DNA of 64,000 nucleotides from Paenibacillus sp. N3.4 (lineage in GTDB: Bacteria > Bacillota > Bacilli > Paenibacillales > NBRC-103111): NCBI RefSeq assembly GCF_008017805.1, contig NZ_VRTT01000007.1:62001-126000 (forward strand). The letters run 5' to 3'. Within the stretch, counting starts at the first letter, position 1. The number at the start of each line of letters is the position of its first letter. Below the pieces are notes generated by a model. The model was not told the origin of the DNA and did no database searches. It saw nothing but the letters and a program-made list of their open reading frames with translations. This document shows positions 29,014 to 38,124 of the stretch, piece after piece. Position numbers and translations under genes: made by a program.

Positions 29014-29045
29014 AAATTGGCTCTATCGGCTGATAGAGCCAATTT
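29014..29045 (+). promoter_or_regulatory. Perfect 14-bp intercistronic hairpin
   Basis: AAATTGGCTCTATC pairs perfectly with GATAGAGCCAATTT around a four-base loop. There is no T-run, so it is more likely a 3' stabiliser or partial attenuator for the solute-binding-protein transcript than a full terminator. Confidence 0.6.
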
Positions 29046-29152
29046 ATACTAAGACAGTAGCATTCTTTACTAAAGCTATAGCACACAAATAGCTCATTTT
29101 TGAAAGGACACTGCATGTTGTATTTTTCACTATCTTCAAGGAGGACATCAAA

Positions 29153-30055
29153 ATGAAAGTCAAAAATAAATGGGGCAGATACAAAAAAAGTGATGTCTCT
29201 TGGGCCTTCTTGATGATTGCTCCGAATGTGTTGGGGCTTGCCTTTTTCTTTATGTGGCCGATTATCCAAACCATCTATTTCAGCTTCACGAAATGGGGCG
29301 ACTTTGGGACCTATAAGTGGGCAGGGTTGATCAATTATCAGAGGATGTTACAGGATCCAAACATATGGAGTGCTCTTAAGAATACAAGCCAGTATACATT
29401 TATATCAGTGCCGATTGGAATTGCGCTTTCTATTTTTATTGCCGTTCTTCTTAATCAAAAAATCCGCTATCTATCTCTTTACCGTACGCTATATTTCTTG
29501 CCGGTGGTGACGATGCCGGCAGCAATCGCCATGGTTTGGCGGTGGATGTATAATTCCGACTATGGATTAATCAACCAATTTCTTTCGATATTTTCTATTA
29601 AAGGCCCGGGTTGGATCATCGACCCGCATGTTGCTCCTTTTTCCCTTATTATGGTTGGTATTTGGAGCAGCATTGGCTATAACATGATCATTTTTCTGGC
29701 GGGACTGCAGGGGATATCCAAATCATACTATGAAGCTGCCGATATTGACGGAGCCAATCCCTTCGTGCAATTTTTTAGAATCACCCTACCGGTTCTATCG
29801 CCGACCATTTTTTTCGCGACAATCATATCGTTGATTAATGCATTCCAAGTCTTCGATTTAATTTGGATGATGATCGGCGAGAAAAATGCATCCATTTCAG
29901 CCACACAGTCGCTGGTTTATCTATTCTATAAGCAAGCATTCATTTTGAGCGATAAAGGCTACGCAGCGGGAATTGCTGTATTGTTGTTTGTTATTATTTT
30001 GGTTGTAACTGTCGTTCAGATGAGACTGCAAAAAAAATGGGTTCATTACGAATAG
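29153..30055 (+). CDS. Sugar ABC transporter permease, MalF/UgpA type
   Basis: 300 residues, ATG after AAGGAGG. The N-terminal MIAPNVLGLAFFFMWPIIQT and six helices are typical of UgpA/MalF-like subunits. The EAA loop reads YYEAADIDGANPFVQFFRIT. It forms the channel with the permease at 30071. No ATPase is encoded in the cluster. Confidence 0.92.
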   Translation: MKVKNKWGRYKKSDVSWAFLMIAPNVLGLAFFFMWPIIQTIYFSFTKWGDFGTYKWAGLINYQRMLQDPNIWSALKNTSQYTFISVPIGIALSIFIAVLLNQKIRYLSLYRTLYFLPVVTMPAAIAMVWRWMYNSDYGLINQFLSIFSIKGPGWIIDPHVAPFSLIMVGIWSSIGYNMIIFLAGLQGISKSYYEAADIDGANPFVQFFRITLPVLSPTIFFATIISLINAFQVFDLIWMMIGEKNASISATQSLVYLFYKQAFILSDKGYAAGIAVLLFVIILVVTVVQMRLQKKWVHYE

Positions 30056-30070
30056 GAGGTAGCCCTTTAT

Positions 30071-30895
30071 ATGAAAGCAAAGTCACGATATTCGTTGTGG
30101 ATGGTTCATCTTTTACTTATCGTAGGTGCCTTATTTATGGTGATCCCTTTTTTGTGGATGATATTTACTTCTCTCAAGACGCTTGGAGAGTCTACGCAAA
30201 TACCGATTGTTATATTTCCTAAGGTGCCTAATTGGCAAAATTATTCAGATGTAACTACCATGCTGCCTTTCCTGAAATTTTACTCAAATACGGTCATCGT
30301 TACAATAGTTAAAACAGTGGGACAGCTCATATTTTGCTCCGTATCGGCATATGCCTTTGCACGTATCGAGTTTCCCTTTAAAAATATCATCTTCATTTTG
30401 TGTCTATCCGTATTAATGGTGCCGAGCCAAGTGTACATGTTGCCGCAGTTTTTAATTATGCGAGATTTTGGTTGGTTGAATTCCTTAAAGGCGTTAATCG
30501 TACCTGGTTTATTTAGCGCATTTGGTATGTTTTTGCTACGGCAATTTTTCATGACGCTTCCTAATGAGCTGGAAGAGGCTGCTAAGCTCGATGGCTGTAA
30601 TCATTTCCAGATCTACCGGCGCATTATGCTTCCCCTAACGTCATCGGGACTTATTTCCGTGGCCATCTTTACATGCTTGGCAACGTGGAATGACTTGATG
30701 TGGCCGATGATTGTGAATAGTAGTCCTGAGAAAATGACATTATCGGTCGGATTATCTTCACTTCAAGGCCAGTTTGGGACCAATTTCCCTGTTCTTATGG
30801 CGGGTTCTCTATTAGCTCTGTGGCCGATGATCGCTTTATTTATTGCTTCACAAAAGTATTTTGTTGAAGGGATTTCTTTTACCGGTACCAAATAA
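30071..30895 (+). CDS. Sugar ABC transporter permease, MalG/UgpE type
   Basis: 274 residues, ATG after AGGAGG, 15 bases after the partner permease. Six helices, EAA loop LEEAAKLDGCNHFQIYRRIM, and the characteristic end FVEGISFTGTK. The gene is followed within 25 bases by two oxidoreductase genes, so imported sugar is probably oxidised first. Confidence 0.92.
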   Translation: MKAKSRYSLWMVHLLLIVGALFMVIPFLWMIFTSLKTLGESTQIPIVIFPKVPNWQNYSDVTTMLPFLKFYSNTVIVTIVKTVGQLIFCSVSAYAFARIEFPFKNIIFILCLSVLMVPSQVYMLPQFLIMRDFGWLNSLKALIVPGLFSAFGMFLLRQFFMTLPNELEEAAKLDGCNHFQIYRRIMLPLTSSGLISVAIFTCLATWNDLMWPMIVNSSPEKMTLSVGLSSLQGQFGTNFPVLMAGSLLALWPMIALFIASQKYFVEGISFTGTK

Positions 30896-30919
30896 TTAGT
30901 ATTTCAGGAGGATATGAAG

Positions 30920-31900
30920 ATGAAAGTTGCCATTGTGGGTTGTGGAAATATGGGAGCGATACATGCAAATAATATTGGGCAGCTTCCTGATGTTGATTTC
31001 GTAGGCGCTTTTGATGTAAGGATTGAAGCTGCGGATCGTATTGCTTCATTATATGGAACGACATCCTACACTTCTTTTGAAAAAATGATGGAGGAAGCTG
31101 ATCCTGATTTAGTGTGTGTTCTTTTGCAAACTCCGTATCACAAAGAATACGTAATCAAGGCAGCGGAATATGGAAAGCATGTGTTTTGCGAGAAGCCGAT
31201 TGCTTTAACAGTATCCGATGCGGAAGAGATGACAGCCTTTTGCGAATCCAAAGGAGTAAAATTATTTATCGGCCATGTAGTTCGTTTTTTTCCTAATTAC
31301 GCTGACATCAAGAATCGAATCGATGCTGGTGAAATCGGCAAAATTGGCGTTGCTCACTCCAAACGTGTAGGACCTCACCCAGGCAAAGCAAGTGATTGGT
31401 ATAATGATTTAGAAACAAGTGGCGGTGTCATCATGGACCTTATGATTCATGATATCGACTTTTTCAGATGGACCATGGGAGAGGTTAAGACGGTCTACAC
31501 CTTAAACTATCGAAATCAAGAGATGGATTACGCACTAGTGACGCTGCGATTTGAAAATAAATCGATTGCCAATCTAGAGGCATTCTGGGGATATCCGGGA
31601 AGCTTTCGATACTCAGTTGAATTTGCCGCAAATAAAGGGTTAATCCGTTTTGACAGTAAGGATGCTAACTCATTGAATGTGAATAAACGCATAAGCACGA
31701 CCACATCTTCTGGTGGCAAGGTGGCCGTTCCGTTAAGTCCATCTAACCACGATCCTTATTATGCGGAATTGAAGCATTTTATCGAATGCATACAGACGAA
31801 TAAGCCGTTATTAGTGACTCCTTACGATGCTTGTAAGAATGTTGAAATTGCACGTGCCGCCATACAATCAGCCATTATCGGTCAGCCTGTACATTTGTGA
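30920..31900 (+). CDS. Gfo/Idh/MocA family oxidoreductase
   Basis: 326 residues. ATG 30920 is preferred because it lies eight bases after AGGAGG, while ATG 30914 is too close. The Rossmann motif VAIVGCGNMGAIHANNI is at the N-terminus, the catalytic-lysine motif CEKPIAL is near residue 93, and the active-site region GGVIMDLMIHDIDFFRW carries the expected Asp/His. It is an NAD(P)-dependent sugar or cyclitol dehydrogenase, substrate unknown. The next gene is a paralogue, suggesting two successive or complementary redox steps. Confidence 0.9.
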   Translation: MKVAIVGCGNMGAIHANNIGQLPDVDFVGAFDVRIEAADRIASLYGTTSYTSFEKMMEEADPDLVCVLLQTPYHKEYVIKAAEYGKHVFCEKPIALTVSDAEEMTAFCESKGVKLFIGHVVRFFPNYADIKNRIDAGEIGKIGVAHSKRVGPHPGKASDWYNDLETSGGVIMDLMIHDIDFFRWTMGEVKTVYTLNYRNQEMDYALVTLRFENKSIANLEAFWGYPGSFRYSVEFAANKGLIRFDSKDANSLNVNKRISTTTSSGGKVAVPLSPSNHDPYYAELKHFIECIQTNKPLLVTPYDACKNVEIARAAIQSAIIGQPVHL

Positions 31901-31912
31901 GGAGGAAATAGC

Positions 31913-32898
31913 ATGAAACCAATTAAAATAGGAATGATTAGTTTTGCCCATAGCCATGCATTTGCTTATTTAAGAGAGCTAGTAAAGTTGCCAGAAGTAA
32001 GTTCAGTCAGCATTGCCGACGAAAACACGCAGCGTGTGGCGGAAGTGGTAAGTAAATACGGACTGACCTACTATGTCGATTATAAAGAATTGCTAAATTC
32101 CGATGTGGATGCTGTTATCATTTGCTCCGAGAATGCCCACCACGCCAAGCTAACGATTGAAGCTGCACAAAGCGGGAGACACGTACTCTGCGAAAAGCCG
32201 CTGGGACTCTCCCTCGAAGAAATGGATCTTATGATCGAGACAGCTGCGTCTAACGGTGTTCAGTTGATGACTGCTTTCCCTTGCCGCTTTCTTCCATCCG
32301 TAATCGAAGCCAAAAAAGCGGTTGATCGAGGAGAAATTGGTACGATTGTCGCAATAAAGGGTACGAATAGAGGCACAATGCCCGGAGATTGGTTTATCGA
32401 TAAAAGTTGTCTGGTGGAGGCGCTGTGTTCGATCATACGGTGCATGTGACAGATTTAATGAATTGGTTTATGAACGATGCTAAGGTTACCGAGGTTTATG
32501 CGTACGCTGATACGCTATTCTATGAAATTGATATAGATGATGCCGGTATGGTGCATATGAAATATGATAATGGCGTTGTTGCCGTGCTGGATCCAAGCTG
32601 GTCTCGCACTCGATCATTTCCTACTTGGGGAGATGTAACCATGGAGATTGTGGGTACCGAAGGCGTGATTTCTCTGGATAGTTTTGCTCAAAAAAATGAA
32701 GTGTACAGCGATGAAACCATGAAAGCACAATGGCATTATTGGGGTGACGACATGGACGGAAGTATGATAAAAGCATTTATTACAGCTATTCAAGAAAATA
32801 AACCGGTTCCTGTTACGGGTGAAGATGGAAAGAAAGCAACAGTCGTTGCTCTATCTGCTTATGAATCTGTAAAACAAGGAACAATTATACGACTATAG
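31913..32898 (+). CDS. Gfo/Idh/MocA family oxidoreductase, second copy, one frameshift
   Basis: 328 residues after restoring one A in the run at 32402-32405: frame one reads GDWFIDK and the next continues LSGGGAVFDHTVHVTDL. ATG follows GAGGAGG. The Rossmann end has IGMISFAHSHAFAY, a variant of the usual GxGxxG, while the catalytic motif CEKPLGL is intact. The active-site segment GGGAVFDHTVHVTDLMNW follows the break. The His-rich N-terminal motif suggests a subfamily different from the preceding gene. It is probably co-transcribed with it. Confidence 0.86.
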
Positions 32899-32911
32899 AG
32901 CAGGTTTACTA

Positions 32912-32998
32912 TCTGAATGTTATGGCGGGGTCAACCGTACATGGAAGTTCCATAACGATCCTGAGCATGCCTGGATCATGGAGAAGCCCCATGAATAG
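32912..32998 (+). other. Possible C-terminal remnant of a lost gene
   Basis: The frame reads ECYGGVNRTWKFHNDPEHAW and ends MEKPHE at TAG 32996. It looks protein-like but has no start or ribosome binding site. It may be what remains of a further operon gene between the oxidoreductase and the LacI gene. Family not recognised. Confidence 0.25.
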
Positions 32999-33089
32999 TA
33001 TTTCTTGCCTTGCATCATTGTGTTTGTAACATCATAATAGAAAAGAAGAGTACATTCCTTATATATGCAGGAACATTAAGCGGGGAATT

Positions 33090-34151
33090 ATGATGAAAAC
33101 AACTATTTATGATGTGGCTCGTGAAGCAGGGGTTTCGATTGCGGCCGTTTCCCAGGTTATTAATGGAAAAGGAAAAATCAGTAAAGAGCGGCGTAATGAT
33201 ATTATTCAGATTATGGAACGTCTAAATTATCAACCAAGCGTTATCGCTTCTGCTTTAACGGGCAAAAAAACATATACGTTAGGGCTGCTTGTACCTGATA
33301 TCTCCAATCCATTTTTCGCGGAAATCGCGCGTTCGGTAGAGGATCAAGGGCATCAGCGCGGATATAGTCTTGTTATTTGCAGCACCGATAATAAAGATGA
33401 GAAAGTAGAACGGTATTTGTCTCTGCTTCAACAAAAAAGCGTAGATGGAATCATTATCGGTACGGGGGTAAAGAATAGGGAACTACTGAATCCATTATTT
33501 GAAAAGTCGATTCCGACCATACTTATTGCAAGGGATATGCCGAGTCTTGATTTACAGACTGTGCTTGTGGATGATTATTCAGGTGGCGCTATTGCAGCCC
33601 GCCATCTTATAGAACTAGGCCATAAAGCTTTGGCGGTTTTGGCGGAGAATCCTAAGGTAAGCAGCAGCCGGGAAAGAATCCGCGGGTTCAGTGAGACGTT
33701 GGTTCAAGCAGGAATCGAACTACAAGAATCATGGATCCAAACATGCAGAGAAGACTTGGTCAAAGACGGCAAATGTAAAGCGATAGAGATTTTGCAAAAT
33801 ACGAAAAGACCTACCGCTCTTTTTTGCTGCAATGATTTGCTTGCTATCGGTGCTCTTCAGGCTGCCAAAGAGCTGGGATTGAAGGTACCCAAGCAGCTTT
33901 CCATTGTCGGTTTTGACAACACCATTCTGGCATCGGTTACTGATCCGCCACTTACCACCGTTTCGCAGCCAACCGAATTGATGGGAAAGATGGCTGTTGA
34001 TCTATTAATCGAGCAGTTAAAAACAAAAACAATTTCTAATCCCAGAAAGATTCTCCCTCCGGAGCTTTATGTGAGGGATTCGACAGCCAAACCCCCAAAT
34101 AAATCTCATGCTACCAATGACAAAAAAAACAAGCTGGATTCTATTAACTAA
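33090..34151 (+). CDS. LacI-family transcriptional regulator
   Basis: 353 residues, ATG 33090 after GCGGGGAA (ATG 33093 also possible). The N-terminal helix-turn-helix TIYDVAREAGVSIAAVSQVI and hinge YQPSVIASALTGKKT are followed by the periplasmic-binding-like sensor (TYTLGLLVPDISNPFFAEIA, ALFCCNDLLAIGALQAAKEL). It closes the second sugar locus and is the likely repressor acting at the TTAAGCGCTATACCT array upstream of 27713. A terminator stem overlaps its last codons. Confidence 0.92.
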   Translation: MMKTTIYDVAREAGVSIAAVSQVINGKGKISKERRNDIIQIMERLNYQPSVIASALTGKKTYTLGLLVPDISNPFFAEIARSVEDQGHQRGYSLVICSTDNKDEKVERYLSLLQQKSVDGIIIGTGVKNRELLNPLFEKSIPTILIARDMPSLDLQTVLVDDYSGGAIAARHLIELGHKALAVLAENPKVSSSRERIRGFSETLVQAGIELQESWIQTCREDLVKDGKCKAIEILQNTKRPTALFCCNDLLAIGALQAAKELGLKVPKQLSIVGFDNTILASVTDPPLTTVSQPTELMGKMAVDLLIEQLKTKTISNPRKILPPELYVRDSTAKPPNKSHATNDKKNKLDSIN

Positions 34152-34168
34152 TAGAGGCCAGCTTATTT
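34131..34168 (+). terminator. Rho-independent terminator overlapping the LacI 3' end
   Basis: AAGCTGG (34131) pairs with CCAGCTT (34158), with an inner CTATTA/TAATAG stem; a run of eight A precedes it and ATTT follows. Confidence 0.55.
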
Positions 34169-34261
34169 GGCGTACTATCATGCCGTCATTCGCCCCATTC
34201 ATGCCTTTGAGCTGCCTTTGAAGAGTAGGAACACCAAAAACAGCATTGCATTCTAGACGAA

Positions 34262-34366
34262 CCACTTTGCTGGGCCAAACTTCCACAGAAGGGGTTGTTG
34301 GTTGCTTTAGCCATGATTGCTCTTGGACTGGCTCTGGCTTTTCGAAAAAAGACGAACTGTGAATAA
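34262..34366 (+). other. Possible membrane-protein C-terminal relic
   Basis: The frame ending at TAA 34364 reads KGLLVALAMIALGLALAFRK, a clear hydrophobic helix followed by a basic end. There is no start or upstream domain. The rest of the 34152-34488 interval contains only the regulatory motifs listed separately. Confidence 0.3.
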
Positions 34367-34381
34367 GACTTTTCCCCTGTA
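34366..34381 (+). promoter_or_regulatory. Second copy of the shared 16-bp upstream motif
   Basis: AGACTTTTCCCCTGTA, identical to 24791-24806, about 108 bases before the permease gene at 34489. Confidence 0.4.
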
Positions 34382-34436
34382 TTATTGTCCTTCGCTCCGG
34401 TTTTCCTACTCCCGGATTTCCGATAAGCTATCTAAT

Positions 34437-34448
34437 GTAAGCACTTAC
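34437..34448 (+). promoter_or_regulatory. Inverted repeat GTAAG-N2-CTTAC
   Basis: TGTAAGCACTTACT resembles LacI-family or cre half-sites but with a CA rather than CG centre. It lies 40 bases before the third transporter's first gene and may be an operator. Confidence 0.35.
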
Positions 34449-34488
34449 TTCGTGGGTGTGGCTAGAGATAGGATAGGAGGAGAAAGAG

Positions 34489-35439
34489 ATGGAGATGGTG
34501 ACCGCCAAGATCACCGAAACGAGAGAAACACCACTGATGAGACAAATGAGGAGGATATGGAAATATAAACTTTTATATATCCTGTTGTTTCCCGCATTGG
34601 TTTGGGTATTCCTTTTTGATTACCTCCCCCTCTACGGGATCAGCATTGCGTTTATGGATTACAATGCTATTCAGGGCTTCTCAGGAAGTCAGTGGGTCGG
34701 GTTCAAATATTTCCGAATGCTGTTTGAATCGGAGATGTTCCTAAATTCTTTCAAAAATACGCTGCTCATTAGCTTGTACAAAATGATAAGCGGTTTTGTT
34801 TGTCCGATCCTGTTAGCGCTTGCACTGAATGAAATCCGCACGGCTTGGTTCAAGAAATCGCTTCAAACCGCCGTTTACCTGCCGAGGTTCGTATCGTGGG
34901 TCGTATACGGCGGAATTATCACGCTGCTGCTTTCGCCCGAAACTGGCATTATTAACAAAATCATCGAGTTCTTCGGCGGTAAGCCAGCTTACCTACTCGT
35001 TGAACCATCTTATTTCCGAATCATCCTTGTGGTTACGGATGCCATGAAGGAGATGGGCTGGGCGGCCATCATCTATATTGCCGCCATCGCCGGGCTAAAT
35101 CCGGAGGTGTATGAAGCGGCTATCGTGGATGGGGCCACGAGGTTTCAGCGAATCCTTCACGTTACGTTGCCGGGTATTACGGGAACCATCATCGTCATCT
35201 TCATCCTGAGAGTTGGATATATCATGAGCGCCGGACTGGATCAAGTTATCAACTTGTACAATCCGATGGTTTTTGAGGTGGGTGACATTCTGGATACGTA
35301 CATTTATCGCGTAGGGATCGAGCAGTTCAGCCTAAGTCTTGCTGCTGCGGCTGACGTCATCAAGGGCGCAATCGGGCTTGTGATGATGCTGGTTGCGAAT
35401 CAGATCGCTAAGCGGATCAATGATTCCGGCATTTTTTAG
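34489..35439 (+). CDS. Sugar ABC transporter permease, LplB type
   Basis: 316 residues, ATG after GGAGGAG. The segment LLFPALVWVFLFDYLPLYGI and the EAA loop VYEAAIVDGATRFQRILHVT mark an LplB-like CUT1 subunit. Six helices are expected. It forms an operon with a YtcP-like permease, a lipoprotein and a giant secreted GH-A enzyme, so it probably imports the products of that enzyme. Confidence 0.92.
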   Translation: MEMVTAKITETRETPLMRQMRRIWKYKLLYILLFPALVWVFLFDYLPLYGISIAFMDYNAIQGFSGSQWVGFKYFRMLFESEMFLNSFKNTLLISLYKMISGFVCPILLALALNEIRTAWFKKSLQTAVYLPRFVSWVVYGGIITLLLSPETGIINKIIEFFGGKPAYLLVEPSYFRIILVVTDAMKEMGWAAIIYIAAIAGLNPEVYEAAIVDGATRFQRILHVTLPGITGTIIVIFILRVGYIMSAGLDQVINLYNPMVFEVGDILDTYIYRVGIEQFSLSLAAAADVIKGAIGLVMMLVANQIAKRINDSGIF

Positions 35440-35458
35440 ACGAAGGGAAAGAGAAGCG

Positions 35459-36334
35459 ATGAAGCTAACGAAAGGCGAGACGGCTTTTGTCACCACCAAC
35501 TATGTCGTTCTGACGATTTTAACGATAGTCATTATCATTCCGTTCTGGTACGTTATTTCCGTATCGGTGACGCCTTACCATATTTTTAGCGAGAAAAATG
35601 GTGTCATCTTATTTCCAACCTCATTCAGTTTGGAATACTACAAGTATTTACTCCAAGAAGGATCGCTGATTTATGGCGCTTATGGCAATACGATCCGCAA
35701 TACGGTTGGCGGTGTCCTATTGGCGCTGTTCCTCACCACAACATCGGCTTACGCGCTTGCAGAGAAAAAATTGCCGGGCAGAAGAATGATCATGCTCATC
35801 TTCGTTTTCACGATGTTGTTCAAGGGGGGGATGATCCCAACCTACATCACGATTAAACAACTAGGACTGCTCAACACAAGTTACGTGCTTATTCTGGTTA
35901 TGGCCTATAGCGCATTTAACATGATTATTATGAAATCGTTTTTTGAAGGTATCCCTGAGAGTTTGCGGGAATCGGCCTCGATCGATGGAGCTTCGGAATT
36001 TAGGATATTGTGGCAGATCGTTCTGCCTCTATCCAAGCCAGTCATAGCGACCATCAGTCTGCTTTATCTGGTCGTGTATTGGAACGATTTCTTCAATGCC
36101 ATGCTTTATGTGACCGATTGGCACAAAGCACCTGTGCAGCTTGTGCTGCGCACCATTATTGCTAGTTCCAGCCTTCCGCCGGAGCTGTTGGAAGCGGCAG
36201 GCTCGACGCCGCCGCCTACCGTAGGCATCCAGATGGCGGCTATCGTCATCGTGGCCATACCGATGCTCGTGATTTACCCGTTCATTCAAAAGCATTTTGA
36301 ACAGGGTATGCTGATTGGCTCGGTAAAAGGCTAA
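35459..36334 (+). CDS. Sugar ABC transporter permease, YtcP/LplC type
   Basis: 291 residues from ATG 35459, 19 bases after the partner stop and behind GAAGGGAAAGAG; the frame is open further upstream inside the previous gene. The EAA loop reads RESASIDGASEFRILWQIVL, and the C-terminus FEQGMLIGSVKG is the family signature. Confidence 0.92.
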   Translation: MKLTKGETAFVTTNYVVLTILTIVIIIPFWYVISVSVTPYHIFSEKNGVILFPTSFSLEYYKYLLQEGSLIYGAYGNTIRNTVGGVLLALFLTTTSAYALAEKKLPGRRMIMLIFVFTMLFKGGMIPTYITIKQLGLLNTSYVLILVMAYSAFNMIIMKSFFEGIPESLRESASIDGASEFRILWQIVLPLSKPVIATISLLYLVVYWNDFFNAMLYVTDWHKAPVQLVLRTIIASSSLPPELLEAAGSTPPPTVGIQMAAIVIVAIPMLVIYPFIQKHFEQGMLIGSVKG

Positions 36335-36401
36335 GTTTTAGTTGTAGGCTTCAATCCCTTTGGGGCGCATATAGAAGATAACTCAAGGAGGTCTGTTCAA
36401 C

Positions 36402-38036
36402 ATGTCAAATCAAGCAAAAAATTGGTCGTACAGCGTGCTTGCCGCGTTACTGGTTGGCACGGTAACCGTTTCGGGGTGCAGCAAATCTAGTCCTGCAGCT
36501 ACTCCTTCGGCTTCGCCGTCGGGAACCGCAGTTTCAGCAACGCCCAAAACGGAAGAGCCTTATGAACTGAAATGGTTAAAAGCTCAGGATATATCCAAGC
36601 CTTACGATCCTTCGAAAGATGTCGTTAAACAAGCAGTTGAAAAAAAGTTTAACATCAAAATCGTTCCTGAGATGGTAGACGTTCAGCAGTATAAAACGAA
36701 GTTGAATCTGAAAATGTCGAGTGGGGACATTCCCGATGTCGTCCGAATTGATTTCGCCGATGATTTCCAGAAATATGCGCAGCAAGGCGCTTTTGTCGAT
36801 CTTACGAGCCTAATCAACGAAAAGGATACGCCGAATATTCTCAAGGAAGTGCCGAAGGAAGTTTTCGAGCAGGCGAAAGTGAACGGTAAAATTTACGGTA
36901 TTCCTTATCAAGGAGGACCGGGTGCCGGGTATCGCTGGAATCTCGTGCTTCGGAAGGATTATGTGGAAGGCATGGGCGCTCTGGTTCCCAAGACGCTCGA
37001 TGACTACTACAATCTGTTGAAGAAAGTCAAAGCAGAGAAACCGGATGTTATTCCTTTAGGAGGCTATACAGCTCAGATCGGTCAGCAGAAATACGCCAAC
37101 AATTCCTTTGATCATATTTTTGGTGCTTTTGGTGTGACTCCCGGCTATTTTACATTAAAAGATGGTAAGTTTAGTAACTACGACATTGATCCGAAAATGA
37201 GAGAAGCCTTACAGTATTTGCAAAAAATGTACGCGGACGGATTAATTGATAAGGAATTCGCCACGATCAAGGAAGAGCAGCTGCGGGCGAAGCTTTATAG
37301 CGGCAAGCTCTTTTCCTGGATGGGCTGGTGGTCTACGCCGAACGATTATGATACGCAAGTTGAAACGAACGAGCTTAAGAAAAGCGGCAAGCTGGCCGCA
37401 GATGCGAAACTCCCGGATCAGTCCTATGAAGCGTACAAATATTTATCGTTAACGGATTCAATTGTAGGTGCGGACGGCAAAGCGGTGGCCCCTGCGGGTG
37501 CGCCATTCGGCCAAATGAACGCGATCAGCGCAAAGACAAAAGATCCGAAGAAAGTGCTGGCCATCATCGAAAAATCGTTGTCGCTTGAGAATCAAATGCT
37601 CAGCGTTTGGGGTATTGAGGGAGAAGACTACAAGATAGAGAACGGCAAGATGAAGGTGGTAACCGATCTGCTTGACCCTAAGACGCAGCAGGACAAGAAC
37701 GGGAACTTTCGAGGAATTCAAAGCTATCTGTTTGCGCCTGGTTTGAAAGGCTGGCCTCGTTACCTAGAGTCGCTTCCGCTTCGCCAATCCAAAGCACTGG
37801 ATATTGCGATCAATAATAAGTTCCAAATAACGGATGCTTCCAACTACCTGGATTCTCCGACCAAAATCGCTAAGCTCGTAGAGCTGAATACGCTGCGCGA
37901 CTCTGTATTTACGCAAATCATTATGGGAGCAGACATTAAGAAGTTCGACGACTTTGCAGAAAAATGGAAATCACAAGGAGGGACCCAAATTCTAACTGAA
38001 CTCGAAGCCTCCTTCAAGAAGAAGTCAGGCAATTAG
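36402..38036 (+). CDS. Extracellular solute-binding lipoprotein (LplA-like)
   Basis: 544 residues, ATG after AAGGAGG. The lipobox VTVSGC is followed by a Ser/Thr/Ala/Pro linker. The protein is large like other LplA receptors, with MSSGDIPDVVRIDFADDFQK and FSWMGWWSTPNDYD segments of the sugar-binding lobes. It delivers oligosaccharides to the two upstream permeases. A terminator separates it from the secreted enzyme, so the two are only partly coupled. Confidence 0.9.
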   Translation: MSNQAKNWSYSVLAALLVGTVTVSGCSKSSPAATPSASPSGTAVSATPKTEEPYELKWLKAQDISKPYDPSKDVVKQAVEKKFNIKIVPEMVDVQQYKTKLNLKMSSGDIPDVVRIDFADDFQKYAQQGAFVDLTSLINEKDTPNILKEVPKEVFEQAKVNGKIYGIPYQGGPGAGYRWNLVLRKDYVEGMGALVPKTLDDYYNLLKKVKAEKPDVIPLGGYTAQIGQQKYANNSFDHIFGAFGVTPGYFTLKDGKFSNYDIDPKMREALQYLQKMYADGLIDKEFATIKEEQLRAKLYSGKLFSWMGWWSTPNDYDTQVETNELKKSGKLAADAKLPDQSYEAYKYLSLTDSIVGADGKAVAPAGAPFGQMNAISAKTKDPKKVLAIIEKSLSLENQMLSVWGIEGEDYKIENGKMKVVTDLLDPKTQQDKNGNFRGIQSYLFAPGLKGWPRYLESLPLRQSKALDIAINNKFQITDASNYLDSPTKIAKLVELNTLRDSVFTQIIMGADIKKFDDFAEKWKSQGGTQILTELEASFKKKSGN

Positions 38037-38052
38037 AAACATGCATGGAATT

Positions 38053-38100
38053 GAACCCCTTGCCAATTATGGTTCGCCTGAGTAGGCGGGGGTTCTTTTT
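38053..38100 (+). terminator. Rho-independent terminator
   Basis: GAACCCC...GGGGTTC outer stem with an inner CGCCT..AGGCG stem and five T. Confidence 0.7.
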
Positions 38101-38124
38101 ACCATTACAGGAGGTGATTGATTT

